A stretch of 64,000 bases of DNA from an uncultured Pelagibacteraceae bacterium (GTDB taxonomy: Bacteria; Pseudomonadota; Alphaproteobacteria; Pelagibacterales; Pelagibacteraceae), in the NCBI GenBank assembly GCA_902600485.1, contig CACKJD010000003.1:1-64000 (forward strand), read 5' to 3'. Every line of letters starts with the position of its first letter. The stretch's first letter is position 1. Positions 31,090-40,369 of this stretch are shown one piece after another. Position numbers and translations under genes: made by a program. Under the pieces are notes generated by a model. The model saw only the letters and a program-made list of their open reading frames with translations, made no database searches and was not told the DNA's origin.

Positions 31090-33026
31090 AATTTTTTCCT
31101 AATTTTATTTACTATACTTTCTTCATCTAATTTAAAATAATTGTAAATATCTTTATAAGGTGCACTTTTACCAAAATCATCAATTCCAAAATTAAGACCA
31201 CTATTTCCGGTATATTTTTTCCAGTAACCAGTCTCAGATGCCTCAATTGAAACTTTAATCAAATTATTTGATAGTAATTCTGATTTATAATTATCACTCT
31301 GTAAATCAAAAATTTCATGACAAGGCATTGATATAACTTTTGAATAGATATTATCTGTGGCTAATTTATGACTAATCTTACATGCAAGATCTAGTTCAGA
31401 GCCGCTTGAAATTAAAATTAGTTTCAAATCATCTCCAGTTCTCATTATCTCGTAAGCTCCCTTGGAACTTTGGTTAATATTGGAATAATCTTTTCTAACT
31501 GGATTTGTTTTTTGTCTAGTTAAAGCAATTACACTCGGAGTATTTTTATTTTCTAAAGCTATCTGCCAACATTCAAATGTTTCTATCGTATCCGCAGGCC
31601 TAAAAACATTTAAATTTGGTATTGATCTAAGTGCTGAAAGTTGTTCAATTGGCTGATGTGTAGGCCCATCTTCACCAAGCCCTATAGAGTCATGTGTAAA
31701 AACAAAAATTACTTTTTGACCCATCATAGCCGAAAGTCTAATCGATGGTTTGCAATAGTCGCTAAATATTAAAAAGGTTCCCCCGTAAGGAACTAAATTG
31801 CTATGTAGAGATATTCCATTCATAATTCCACACATGGCATGTTCTCTCACTCCATAATGAATATAATTTCCATCAAACTTTCCGGGTTTAATAATCTTAT
31901 GATTTTTAGTTTTTGTATTGTTAGAACCAGCTAAGTCAGCTGATCCCCCAATAAGATTTGTTAACTTTGATGCAATCTCAAGAAATTTTTCTGAAGATTT
32001 TCTTGTCGCCATTGGTTCTAAAGTTTTCACATAACTTTTCTTGAACTTCTCAATTTCGTCACTTATAGAAGCTGGTATCAAATTTTCTTTTGTAGTGTTA
32101 TTTTTTGAATTAAATTTTTCTGCCGCTAAAGATGCTTTGTTTCCAATATCTCTCCATGCAACTAATATTCTATCTGGAATTTCGAAAGGTTTATACTTCC
32201 ATTTTAACTTTTTCCTTACAAGTTTTATTTCTTCTTGGCCTAAGGGGCTTCCATGAGATGATGCCTTGCCACCTTTGTTAGGAGAACCATAGCCTATAGT
32301 TGTTTTGCAAGATATAGCAAAAGGTTTTTTTGAATTTTGAGCTTTCTTTAATGCATTAAAAATTTGTTTTTCGTTGTGTCCATTTATTTCTAAATAACTC
32401 CAACCGTAACTTTCAAATCTTTTTTTGGTATTGTCTGATACTGCTAAGTTTGTCGGCCCATCTATTGAGACAGAGTTATTATCAAATAATAATATAAGAT
32501 TTTTTAGCTTCAAGTGTCCCGCTAGACTCAAGGCTTCGTGACTTATACCTTCCATCATGCAACCATCCCCTGCTAAAACATATGTTTTATGATCTATAAA
32601 TTTCTTACCAATTTTATTTTTTAATATTTCCTCAGCTAAAGCGAAACCAACTGCATTTGATATTCCCTGACCAAGTGGACCTGTAGTCGTTTCAATACCA
32701 GAGTTTGAATGATATTCAGGATGGCCCGCGCAAATCGAATCTAGTTTTCTAAAATTTTTAATATCATTTAAAGAGACACTTTTATAACCAGTTAAATAAA
32801 GCAAAGAATATAGAAGCATTGATCCGTGTCCTGCCGATAAAATAAATCTATCTCTGTTTACCCAACTTGGATTTTTTGGATTAAATCGTAAAAAATTCTT
32901 AAACAAAACTGTAGCGACGTCAGCCATTCCCATAGGCATACCTGGATGACCAGAATTTGCTGCTTCTACCGCATCAATTGATAAAAATCTAATTGCGTTA
33001 GCTAATTGTTTGTGTTCTACTTTCAA
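31086..33026 (-). CDS. tkt: Transketolase
   Basis: Thiamine-diphosphate enzyme of the pentose-phosphate pathway that transfers two-carbon units. The 646-residue product has the early [20 protein letters not shown], the ThDP/Mg site [12 protein letters not shown], and the pyrimidine-domain [14 protein letters not shown]. Length is normal. It is the first gene of the minus-strand run tkt-gap-pgk-fba-thiE-efp-suhB and is divergent from the coiled-coil gene by 51 bases. Confidence 0.97.
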   Translation of the reverse strand: MKVEHKQLANAIRFLSIDAVEAANSGHPGMPMGMADVATVLFKNFLRFNPKNPSWVNRDRFILSAGHGSMLLYSLLYLTGYKSVSLNDIKNFRKLDSICAGHPEYHSNSGIETTTGPLGQGISNAVGFALAEEILKNKIGKKFIDHKTYVLAGDGCMMEGISHEALSLAGHLKLKNLILLFDNNSVSIDGPTNLAVSDNTKKRFESYGWSYLEINGHNEKQIFNALKKAQNSKKPFAISCKTTIGYGSPNKGGKASSHGSPLGQEEIKLVRKKLKWKYKPFEIPDRILVAWRDIGNKASLAAEKFNSKNNTTKENLIPASISDEIEKFKKSYVKTLEPMATRKSSEKFLEIASKLTNLIGGSADLAGSNNTKTKNHKIIKPGKFDGNYIHYGVREHAMCGIMNGISLHSNLVPYGGTFLIFSDYCKPSIRLSAMMGQKVIFVFTHDSIGLGEDGPTHQPIEQLSALRSIPNLNVFRPADTIETFECWQIALENKNTPSVIALTRQKTNPVRKDYSNINQSSKGAYEIMRTGDDLKLILISSGSELDLACKISHKLATDNIYSKVISMPCHEIFDLQSDNYKSELLSNNLIKVSIEASETGYWKKYTGNSGLNFGIDDFGKSAPYKDIYNYFKLDEESIVNKIRKKL

Positions 33027-33077
33027 TTGTTAACCTATCTAGACTAAGATGATTCAATTTAATAATATAATATATAT

Positions 33078-33401
33078 ATGAAATACTTCAGCGAGAAAGA
33101 AAAAAAGCTGGAAATAGCTCTACACAAATTAAAAAAACTTAATTTGATAGATGAAGATAGTCAAAAAAATCTAGAATTTTTATCTGATCAAAAAAATCAA
33201 TTAGAAATTGAAAAAAAGGAACTTCAAAGTAAACATAAAAATTTAGTGAATGAACATCAGAAACTAAAGGATCATTTAAAGAGCTTTAAAGATAAAAATT
33301 CCAAACATAAACTAGATCAATTAAGATTTAACGAGAAAATTGATGAATTAAATCAAGAAACAGATATTCTGTTAGATGAAATTGATAAATGGCAAATGTA
33401 A
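33078..33401 (+). CDS. Small coiled-coil protein upstream of zapA (DUF4164-like)
   Basis: A 107-residue, highly charged protein that is almost entirely helical heptad-like sequence from residue 20 on. Alphaproteobacteria commonly have a small coiled-coil protein of the DUF4164 type directly before zapA, and position and length fit that; I could not verify homology. It overlaps zapA by 13 bases, and a TATAAT lies 7 bases before its start. A cell-division role by association with ZapA is inference. Confidence 0.68.
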   Translation: MKYFSEKEKKLEIALHKLKKLNLIDEDSQKNLEFLSDQKNQLEIEKKELQSKHKNLVNEHQKLKDHLKSFKDKNSKHKLDQLRFNEKIDELNQETDILLDEIDKWQM

Positions 33402-33826
33402 ATATAAAATTTAATGGTAAAGACTTCCTTTTGTCTTGTGACGATGGTCAGGAAGAACATTTAGAGGAGTTAGCTAACCATCTTGGAGCTAAATTCGAAA
33501 AATTAAAAAATGATCTGGGAAATATTGGTGAGAATAAGTTGCTCTTAATTACTTCAATTAAAATTATGGATGAATATTTTGAAACTAAAAAAAAAGTTCA
33601 TACAAACAAACAAGAAATAAAAAATATCACTGAAAAATTCAAAGAACTAAAATCTTTAGCATACAGCTATAAGGACGGTAAAGAAAATGAGGTAAAACAA
33701 CTTTCCGATAATATTTCTAAACTAGAAAGTGAGATACAAAATTTGAAAAACGAATATGACAAAATAATATCAAATACAACGCAACAAATAGAAGAATTTG
33801 TTCAAAAAACAAATTTAAAAAACTAG
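33389..33826 (+). CDS. zapA: Cell-division protein ZapA
   Basis: ZapA bundles FtsZ protofilaments at the division ring. The 145-residue product begins MANVNIKFNGKDFLLSCDDG and continues with the family pattern EEHLEELANHLGAKF, then a long coiled coil to the C-terminus, longer than the E. coli protein. It overlaps the small coiled-coil gene upstream, and the folate enzyme gene follows after seven bases, an association also seen in E. coli (zapA-ygfA). No room is left for a 6S RNA between them. Confidence 0.86.
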   Translation: MANVNIKFNGKDFLLSCDDGQEEHLEELANHLGAKFEKLKNDLGNIGENKLLLITSIKIMDEYFETKKKVHTNKQEIKNITEKFKELKSLAYSYKDGKENEVKQLSDNISKLESEIQNLKNEYDKIISNTTQQIEEFVQKTNLKN

Positions 33827-33833
33827 TTTTTTT

Positions 33834-34376
33834 GTGAAAAAAACTCAAATAAGAAAAAAAATATTAAAAAAAAGAAAATATTTTAATAGTAAGAATATAA
33901 AAATCAATTTTAGTGAATTAATTAAATTGTTAATTCGAGAAGTTAGTAGTGACAAAATAGGCATATATTATCCAATTGGGTCTGAAGTTTCTACAATTAG
34001 GCTAATTGAGAATTTAAGAAATAAAAAATATATCATTTCATTACCGGTCATAGAAAAAAACTTTAAAATGTCATTCTACGAATGGAATGAAGATTGCGCA
34101 CTAAAAGTTAATAATTTTGGTATCCCAGAACCATTTAAATCAAAAAAAATTATACCTTCTGTGCTGATTATACCAATTGTTGCTTTTGATGAAAATTTAA
34201 ACAGACTTGGATATGGCGGTGGATTTTATGATAGATTCATAAATAAAATTGAAAGATCAAAAAAAATTTTAAAAATTGGTCTTGCGCTTTCATGTCAAAA
34301 AATAAATAAAGTTCCTACAAATAAATTTGATAGAAAAATGAATTATATATTTACAGAAAATAAAGTTTATAAATGA
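33834..34376 (+). CDS. ygfA: 5-formyltetrahydrofolate cyclo-ligase
   Basis: Converts 5-formyl-THF to 5,10-methenyl-THF using ATP. The 180-residue product starts at a GTG (33834) and shows the basic N-terminal KTQIRKKILKKRK, IGIYYPIGSEV, a central PVIEKN segment, and the signature LGYGGGFYDRFI. It overlaps ymdB by four bases and follows zapA. Confidence 0.9.
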   Translation: MKKTQIRKKILKKRKYFNSKNIKINFSELIKLLIREVSSDKIGIYYPIGSEVSTIRLIENLRNKKYIISLPVIEKNFKMSFYEWNEDCALKVNNFGIPEPFKSKKIIPSVLIIPIVAFDENLNRLGYGGGFYDRFINKIERSKKILKIGLALSCQKINKVPTNKFDRKMNYIFTENKVYK

Positions 34377-35179
34377 GAATACTCTTTCTAGGAGATATTG
34401 TTGGACCTTCAGGTTGCAATGTTGTTAAGCAATATTTGCCAAACATAGTTAACAAAAAAACCATCGATTTTGTTGTTGCTAATGGTGAAAATGCTGCAGA
34501 AAATGGTGTAGGTATAACTGAAAAAATTTGCAACGAACTATATCAATCTGGAATAAACGTTTTAACTACAGGAAACCATGTTTGGGATCAAAAGGAAACA
34601 GTTGAACATATTGAGAGAGAAAAAAAACTTTTAAGACCTTATAACTTAACAAACCCATCTCCTGGAAAGGGTTTTGAAATTTTTTATAGCAAAAATAACT
34701 TGAAAGTTGGTGTATTAAATTTAATGGGGAATGTTTTTATGAGAAAATGCGATGATGTTTTTATAGAAATTGAAAAATTTTTAAAGAATTACAGTCTTAA
34801 AAAAAATTATGATTTTTTAATAGTTGATATTCATGGTGAAATAACCAGTGAGAAAATGGCAATCGGTCATTTGTTTGACGGTAAAGCAACCTTGATAACA
34901 GGAACTCATACACATGTACCAACTAATGACGCAAGAATTTTAAAAAAAGGTTCTGCCTACATTACAGACTCCGGAATGTGTGGTGATTATGACTCTGTAA
35001 TAGGCATGAATAAGAATAATTCTATAAATAAGTTTTTTAAAAAAAAAGCTGAAAAACATTTTCCAGCCTTAGGAGAAGGAACTTTATCAGGGGTAATTGT
35101 TGATTGTTGCACTGAAACAGGCTTAGCAAAAAATATAAATAGTTTTGTAATGGGGGGTGTTTTACAAAGCACAATTTAA
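34373..35179 (+). CDS. ymdB: YmdB-like metallophosphoesterase (TIGR00282 family)
   Basis: A 268-residue calcineurin-like phosphoesterase. Metal-binding residues lie in FLGDIVGPSG, ANGENAAENGVG, TTGNHVWD, DIHGEITSEK and TGTHTHVPTNDA, in the order expected for this family, of which Bacillus YmdB hydrolyses cyclic nucleotides. The natural substrate here is not known. ATG overlaps the upstream stop, and yebC follows after one base. Confidence 0.92.
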   Translation: MRILFLGDIVGPSGCNVVKQYLPNIVNKKTIDFVVANGENAAENGVGITEKICNELYQSGINVLTTGNHVWDQKETVEHIEREKKLLRPYNLTNPSPGKGFEIFYSKNNLKVGVLNLMGNVFMRKCDDVFIEIEKFLKNYSLKKNYDFLIVDIHGEITSEKMAIGHLFDGKATLITGTHTHVPTNDARILKKGSAYITDSGMCGDYDSVIGMNKNNSINKFFKKKAEKHFPALGEGTLSGVIVDCCTETGLAKNINSFVMGGVLQSTI

Positions 35180-35180
35180 T

Positions 35181-35903
35181 ATGGCAGGTCATTCTCACTG
35201 GGCTGGAATTAAACATAAAAAAGGAAGAGCAGATAAAGAAAGGTCAAAAATTTTCTCTAAATTATCTAGAGAAATAACTGTTGCAGCTAAGTTAGGCGAT
35301 AAAGATCCTGACATGAACCACAGATTAAGATCTGCTATTCAAGCCGCAAGGTCAGCTAATATGCCTAAAGATAATATTGATAGAGCTATTGATAAATCAA
35401 AATTTAATGATCAATCTAATTTTGACGAAATAAGGTATGAGGGTTTTGGTATTTATAAAATTGCAGTAATTATTGAGGCATTGACTGACAATAAAAACAG
35501 AACAGCATCAAAAATAAGAGAAATTTTCCAAAAAAATGGTGGAAATTTAGGGACTTTAGGTTCAGCCGCGCATAATTTCAAACATCTTGGAATTATAAGA
35601 GTTGATGCAGAGCAAATAGATCCAGACACTATGCTAGAAATAGCTATTAATTCTGGAGCAGATGAGTGCTTTTCAAACAAGAGTTATCATGAAATACATT
35701 GTAACAAAGAAAATATTTATGATGTTAAAAAAATTATGGAAAAAAAAATCAATAATTTTTTGTCTACTAATATTGAGTGGCATCCATTTAATAAAGTTAA
35801 TTTAAACAAAGAACAATTTAATGAAGCTAAAAAGTTTTTAGAGACCTTAGAGGATCACGATGATGTACAAAAGGTCTACTCTAATCTAGAAATGATAGAA
35901 TAA
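35181..35903 (+). CDS. yebC: YebC/PmpR family protein
   Basis: A 240-residue protein of a family implicated in transcription regulation and, more recently, in translation of difficult peptide motifs. The start MAGHSHWAGIKHKKGRADK is nearly invariant in the family and fixes the ATG at 35181 rather than an in-frame start 24 bases earlier. ALTDNKNRTASKIREIF and NGGNLG are also conserved. It sits upstream of a RuvC-like gene, as yebC usually does upstream of ruvC. Confidence 0.95.
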   Translation: MAGHSHWAGIKHKKGRADKERSKIFSKLSREITVAAKLGDKDPDMNHRLRSAIQAARSANMPKDNIDRAIDKSKFNDQSNFDEIRYEGFGIYKIAVIIEALTDNKNRTASKIREIFQKNGGNLGTLGSAAHNFKHLGIIRVDAEQIDPDTMLEIAINSGADECFSNKSYHEIHCNKENIYDVKKIMEKKINNFLSTNIEWHPFNKVNLNKEQFNEAKKFLETLEDHDDVQKVYSNLEMIE

Positions 35904-35906
35904 AAG

Positions 35907-36395
35907 ATGTTAATTATTGGTATAGATCCGGGAATAAAAGGAGCCATATGTATCTTAAAAGATGGAAAAATTTTGGATGTTTTTGATATGCCAATAATGC
36001 CTGTTGGCAAAAAAAACAAGTCACAGGTTAATGGATCACAAATTTATAATGAAATTCAAAAAGCAATTACTCATGAGGACAAAAAAGATATAAAAGTGGT
36101 GATAGAACAAGTTTCAGCAATGCCTGGCCAAGGAGTTACTAGCATGTTTAATTTTGGGCAGTCTTTTGGTGTACTTAAAGGTATATTTTCTGCTATGCAA
36201 ATACCCATGGATTTTATTTCTCCCGTCAAATGGAAAAAACATTATAACCTTATTAATACACAAAAAGACTCCAGCAGAACAAAAGCAATTGAGTTTTTTC
36301 CTTACATTTCCTCACAATTATCAAGAAAAAAAGATGCTAATAAAGCCGATGCAATATTAATTGCTAGCTTTTACTATCAAAACCAAAAATATTAA
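35907..36395 (+). CDS. RuvC-fold nuclease, divergent (phage-like) type
   Basis: A 162-residue RNase H-fold protein with the acidic tetrad of RuvC resolvases: Asp7 in GIDPG, Glu67 in VIEQV, and Asp143 and Asp148 in KKDANKADA. The middle part, MPGQGVTSMFNFGQSFGVLKG, differs from canonical RuvC and resembles the RuvC-like proteins of phages and some alphaproteobacteria. It occupies the place of ruvC after yebC, but ruvA and ruvB, which normally follow before tolQ, are absent. A Holliday-junction or branched-DNA nuclease is likely; canonical RuvC function is uncertain. Confidence 0.8.
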   Translation: MLIIGIDPGIKGAICILKDGKILDVFDMPIMPVGKKNKSQVNGSQIYNEIQKAITHEDKKDIKVVIEQVSAMPGQGVTSMFNFGQSFGVLKGIFSAMQIPMDFISPVKWKKHYNLINTQKDSSRTKAIEFFPYISSQLSRKKDANKADAILIASFYYQNQKY

Positions 36396-36433
36396 GACAA
36401 ATTGATGACACATTTTAGTGTGAAAGATTTTTC

Positions 36434-37108
36434 ATGGAAGCAGATATTACTTCACAAGCAGTTGGCTTAGGCAGCTCAGTTGATTTTTCTTTAATGAGCT
36501 TGTTCTTAAGAGCAGATATCGTTGTTAAATCAGTTATTATCTTACTAATAGCAGCATCAATATACTCATGGGCAATAATTATAGAAAAATTTAAAATGTT
36601 TAAAAAAATAAATCAAAGCACTGTTGAATTTGAGGAAAAATTTTGGAAATCTAAATCTGCTGAAAGTTTTTACAACAATCTTCCTGCAAATAAAGATGAT
36701 CCCATGTCTAATGTCTTTAGAAAAACTATGCAGGTTGTTCTAAAATCTAGGTCTAGAAGTAATTTAAATGAAAAATTAACTAGTTTATTAGAGTCGAATA
36801 TAGAGTCGGAAGTAAATTTTTTAGAAAAAAATTTTTCATTTCTTGCTACAGTAGGCTCTACTGCTCCATTTATAGGTTTATTTGGAACCGTCTGGGGTAT
36901 AATGAATTCATTTCAATCGATAGCTGTTTCAAGAAATACTAGTTTAGCAATTGTTGCCCCAGGAATTGCCGAGGCATTATTTGCGACCGCCTTAGGTTTA
37001 TTGGCCGCTATTCCGGCAGTTGTTGCTTATAATAAATTTAATAATGACTCGAAGAAATATTCTCAAAGATTAGAAAACTTTGCTAAGAGATTTTTATCTA
37101 TAATTTGA
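36434..37108 (+). CDS. tolQ: TolQ, Tol-Pal proton channel subunit
   Basis: Inner-membrane protein of the Tol-Pal system, which maintains the outer membrane during division. The 224-residue product has a first helix around residues 30-50 and two further helices near 130-155 and 170-195. The conserved stretches GLFGTVWGIMNSF and APGIAEALFATALGLLAAIPA of TolQ/ExbB are present. It is followed after four bases by tolR. Confidence 0.94.
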   Translation: MEADITSQAVGLGSSVDFSLMSLFLRADIVVKSVIILLIAASIYSWAIIIEKFKMFKKINQSTVEFEEKFWKSKSAESFYNNLPANKDDPMSNVFRKTMQVVLKSRSRSNLNEKLTSLLESNIESEVNFLEKNFSFLATVGSTAPFIGLFGTVWGIMNSFQSIAVSRNTSLAIVAPGIAEALFATALGLLAAIPAVVAYNKFNNDSKKYSQRLENFAKRFLSII

Positions 37109-37112
37109 AATT

Positions 37113-37529
37113 ATGGCTTTTGGTTTAAAAAAAAATTCTAGAGAACCAATGAGCGAAATAAACGTTACACCCTTTGTGGATGTTATGCTTGTTTTATTAA
37201 TTGTATTTATGGTTACAGCTCCACTATTGACAGTAGGAGTTCAGGTTGATTTGCCAGAAAGCTCTGCAGACTCATTACCAGAGGAGCAGGAGCCTTTAAC
37301 CCTAACCATTAATTCTAAGGGTGAAATATTTATTCAAGAAGCAAAAGTTGATTATGATAATGTAATTGCAAAAATACTTGCAGTTTCAAAAAATAGAACA
37401 GATACAAGAATTTATGTAAGGGGTGATAAAACAATTAACTATGGAAGAGTTCTTGAGGTAATGGGCATGTTGTCAGGCTCTGGTTTTACAAAAGTAGCTT
37501 TAATTTCAGAACCTTATAAAGAAAGATGA
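37113..37529 (+). CDS. tolR: TolR, Tol-Pal energy-transducing subunit
   Basis: A 138-residue single-span inner-membrane protein with a periplasmic domain. The segment MSEINVTPFVDVMLVLLIVF carries the essential membrane aspartate (in FVDV), and IYVRGDKTINYGRV lies in the periplasmic part. It overlaps tolA by four bases (ATGA). Confidence 0.94.
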   Translation: MAFGLKKNSREPMSEINVTPFVDVMLVLLIVFMVTAPLLTVGVQVDLPESSADSLPEEQEPLTLTINSKGEIFIQEAKVDYDNVIAKILAVSKNRTDTRIYVRGDKTINYGRVLEVMGMLSGSGFTKVALISEPYKER

Positions 37530-38371
37530 AATTAATTAATCTTTTACAAAAAGACGATAAATTAATGATAAAGAATGTTGCGATTTCATCAGCATTGCAT
37601 ATTTTTTTAGTTGTTATAACTGCTCTTACTTTTCCTTTCATAGCAAAAAAACCTATAGATTTACCTCCCCTAATATCTATAGAACTTATTCAAATTACTG
37701 ATAAAACAAATATACCTTTTGCACCTAAAGCAAAAAAAATTATTGAGAAAGTTAAAGAAAAAGAAAAACTCGTATCAGAGCAAGCACCACCAAAACAAGT
37801 TAAAAAAGAAAAACCTGACGCAATACCATTACCGGATCAAAACCAAGAAATAGTTAAAAAACTTGATAAGGATGTTCAAAATCCCGAGAAAATTGATGAT
37901 GAAGTTAAACAAGTATCTGAATTTGAAAAAGATGAATTATTTGACCCAAACAATATTGCTGCATTAATTGATAAATCTAAAGAAGAATTGGCAGAAACAA
38001 CAAACAAAACTGATAAAATTACCCAATCAAACCAAAAAAATATTACAACAAGCGCTTTAACTTTGAGTGAGGAAGATGCATTAAAAGCACAAATTTTTGG
38101 TTGCTGGAGCATTCCATTAGGGTTACCTTACAACGAAAATTTATTAGTAAGAATTAAATTGAGTTTAAAGCCTGATGGCACCGTAATAAATTCTGAAATT
38201 TTAGATCATGCAAGAATGAATAAACCTGGACAAGGCTTTTATAAAGTACTTGCAGAAAGCGCTTTAAGGGCAATTAGGCTTTGTCAACCTTTAAGAGTAC
38301 CTACAACTGGATATGAAAGGTGGAAAGATCTTCAATTAAATTTTGATGCTAGAGAAATGTTAAAAGGATGA
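37526..38371 (+). CDS. tolA: TolA-like periplasm-spanning protein
   Basis: A 281-residue TonB/TolA-type protein: one N-terminal membrane helix (about residues 17-40), a Lys/Glu/Pro-rich central region, and a C-terminal globular domain starting near [10 protein letters not shown] at about residue 189, with [11 protein letters not shown] typical of the TolA/TonB C-terminus. The central region is shorter than in E. coli TolA. Position between tolR and tolB makes the assignment firm despite low complexity. Confidence 0.87.
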   Translation: MKLINLLQKDDKLMIKNVAISSALHIFLVVITALTFPFIAKKPIDLPPLISIELIQITDKTNIPFAPKAKKIIEKVKEKEKLVSEQAPPKQVKKEKPDAIPLPDQNQEIVKKLDKDVQNPEKIDDEVKQVSEFEKDELFDPNNIAALIDKSKEELAETTNKTDKITQSNQKNITTSALTLSEEDALKAQIFGCWSIPLGLPYNENLLVRIKLSLKPDGTVINSEILDHARMNKPGQGFYKVLAESALRAIRLCQPLRVPTTGYERWKDLQLNFDAREMLKG

Positions 38372-39717
38372 AAAAAACTAAGTTATACATATTCGCACTG
38401 CTTTTTCTAATATTACCAAAAACTTCATATGGATTAATTGAGGTTGACATTACTAGAGGTAACCTGAACCCACTACCAATAGCAGTGTCCCCTTTGTTTG
38501 TTGAGACAAATTCAATTAAAGAATTCCAAAGTTTATTAAAAAAAGAAAATATTGGTGAAGATATATCTTCTGTTGTAGAAAATAACCTAAAGTCTTCTGG
38601 ACTTTTTAATCCTCTTAAAAAAGAAGCATTCTTACAAAAACCTGACATAGCACACTTAAAACCAAGATTTGAGGATTGGTCTTTGATTAAAGCTCAAGCC
38701 CTTATTACAGGTGAAGTTAAATATGAGAATGAAAAACTCAGAGTAGAGTTTAGATTATGGGATGTTCTTGCAGGAAAAGAAATGATGGCTTTAGCTTTTA
38801 CAACAGTGCCAGATAACTGGAGGAGAGTTGGCCACATTATTACAGACAAAGTTTATCAAAGGTTAACTGGTGAAAAAGGTTATTTTGACACTAGGATCAT
38901 TTATGTTTCTGAAGAAGGACCGAAGACTAATAGAGTCAAGAAATTGGCAATTATGGATCAAGATGGATTCAACACAAAATACTTAACTTTAGGTAATGAG
39001 CTGGTATTAACTCCAAGATTTAATCCAACAAACCAAATGGTTACTTATCTATCATATTTTAAAAACTTACCTAGAGTTTATCTGTTAGATATTGAAACAG
39101 GAGTTCAAGAAGTTGTTGGTGATTTTCCAGGAATGACATTTGCTCCAAGATTCTCTCCAAATGGAAAAAAAATAATTATGAGTTTTGCTAAAGATGGTAA
39201 CTCAGATATATATACAATGGATCTTGAAAATAGAATTGTTGAAAAAATTACCAATCATCCCTCTATAGATACTTCACCCTCGTTTTCACCTGACGGTAAA
39301 TATATATGCTTTAACTCGGATAGGAGTGGCTACCAACAAATTTATGTCATGAAAAGTGATGGCTCACAAGTTAAAAGAATTTCTTTTGGCAAGGGTTTAT
39401 ATGGCACCCCAGTATGGTCTCCAAGGGGAGATTTGATAGCATTTACCAAACTTCATAAAGGCAAATTTTATATTGGTGTGATGAGAGTTGATGGAAGTGG
39501 AGAAAGATTACTAACAGAAAATTATTACCAAGAGGCACCATCATGGTCTCCTAATGGTAGAGTATTAATATTCTATAGGGAAACTAAGTCAGATTCTGAA
39601 GGTAAAGGTTTTTCGGCAAAATTATGGTCTATAGATTTGACTGGATATAATGAGAGATTAGTTGACACTAAAACTGATGCCTCAGACCCATCCTGGTCGT
39701 CATTATTAAGTGAATAA
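38368..39717 (+). CDS. tolB: TolB, periplasmic beta-propeller
   Basis: A 449-residue periplasmic protein that interacts with Pal and TolA. It has an N-terminal signal peptide, probably cleaved near residue 22 (TSYG), an alpha/beta domain, and a C-terminal six-bladed propeller with repeated motifs such as [30 protein letters not shown] and [10 protein letters not shown]. It overlaps tolA by four bases and precedes pal by 98 bases. Confidence 0.95.
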   Translation: MKKTKLYIFALLFLILPKTSYGLIEVDITRGNLNPLPIAVSPLFVETNSIKEFQSLLKKENIGEDISSVVENNLKSSGLFNPLKKEAFLQKPDIAHLKPRFEDWSLIKAQALITGEVKYENEKLRVEFRLWDVLAGKEMMALAFTTVPDNWRRVGHIITDKVYQRLTGEKGYFDTRIIYVSEEGPKTNRVKKLAIMDQDGFNTKYLTLGNELVLTPRFNPTNQMVTYLSYFKNLPRVYLLDIETGVQEVVGDFPGMTFAPRFSPNGKKIIMSFAKDGNSDIYTMDLENRIVEKITNHPSIDTSPSFSPDGKYICFNSDRSGYQQIYVMKSDGSQVKRISFGKGLYGTPVWSPRGDLIAFTKLHKGKFYIGVMRVDGSGERLLTENYYQEAPSWSPNGRVLIFYRETKSDSEGKGFSAKLWSIDLTGYNERLVDTKTDASDPSWSSLLSE

Positions 39718-39804
39718 TAATGAAAATTTACTAAAACTTATTAAATTCTTGATTTTTAAGCTTGAAAGATCTATTTAGGTGTGAAAAAGTACATAATTAT
39801 ATTT

Positions 39805-39810
39805 AAGGAG
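39805..39810 (+). promoter_or_regulatory. Strong ribosome binding site of pal
   Basis: AAGGAG five bases before the pal ATG. Few genes in this window have so clear a Shine-Dalgarno site, fitting high expression of this abundant lipoprotein. Confidence 0.75.
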
Positions 39811-39815
39811 CAGTA

Positions 39816-40292
39816 ATGAAACTAAACAAAATTTTTAAAAACATCCTTTTTGTTGTATTAGCAGGAATATTTTTATCTGCTTGCGCGACGAAAAAAGTAT
39901 CAAATCAAATGCAGGGGGATGTTTACACTGGTAAAGATACAGTTGAATATCTAGCCTCAGGAGTACCGGACAGAGTTTTCTTTGCAACTAATGAGTCAGT
40001 CTTAACAACTGCTTCTAGAGAAACTTTAAGAAAACAAGCTGCTTGGTTGAGAAAAAATTCAAAAGTTAATGTTGTATTAGAAGGTCATGCAGATGAAAGA
40101 GGAACTAGAGAATACAACCTTGCTTTAGGTGAAAGAAGAGCTAACGCTGCTAAGGACTATTTAATGACTTATGGAATATCTGGGAACAGAATATCAGTAA
40201 TAAGTTATGGTAAAGAAAGACCAGTAGACTCTGGATCGAATCCATTAGCTTGGTCAAAAAATAGAAGATCAGTAACAGTAAAAGCAAACTAA
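39816..40292 (+). CDS. pal: Pal, peptidoglycan-associated lipoprotein
   Basis: Outer-membrane lipoprotein that links the outer membrane to peptidoglycan. The 158-residue product has a lipoprotein signal peptide with lipobox LSAC and lipidated Cys23, and an OmpA-like domain with the diaminopimelate-binding segment VVLEGHADERGTREYN and the C-terminal NRRSVTV. It is preceded by a strong ribosome binding site and followed by a clear intrinsic terminator. Confidence 0.96.
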   Translation: MKLNKIFKNILFVVLAGIFLSACATKKVSNQMQGDVYTGKDTVEYLASGVPDRVFFATNESVLTTASRETLRKQAAWLRKNSKVNVVLEGHADERGTREYNLALGERRANAAKDYLMTYGISGNRISVISYGKERPVDSGSNPLAWSKNRRSVTVKAN

Positions 40293-40307
40293 TTAGTTAA
40301 AAAATTT

Positions 40308-40342
40308 AGACCCTGGTTTTAAAAAACTAGGGTCTTTTTTTT
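40308..40342 (+). terminator. Intrinsic terminator after pal
   Basis: AGACCCT at 40308-40314 pairs with AGGGTCT at 40329-40335, extended across one mismatch by GTTTT/AAAAC, with a short A loop. An unbroken T tract runs from 40335 to 40342. It lies 16 bases after the pal stop and ends the tol-pal transcript. It is the only textbook Rho-independent terminator I saw in this window. Confidence 0.9.
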
Positions 40343-40369
40343 GCCATCATTATAAATATTAATCAGATT

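Noticed and set aside
33827..33833. Possible 6S RNA between zapA and ygfA
   Set aside because: 6S RNA is often found at this position in proteobacteria, but only seven bases separate the two genes here, so it must lie elsewhere.
36396..36433. Remnants of ruvA, ruvB or ybgC between the RuvC-like gene and tolQ
   Set aside because: Only 38 bases remain between the two genes and they hold no recognisable remnant.
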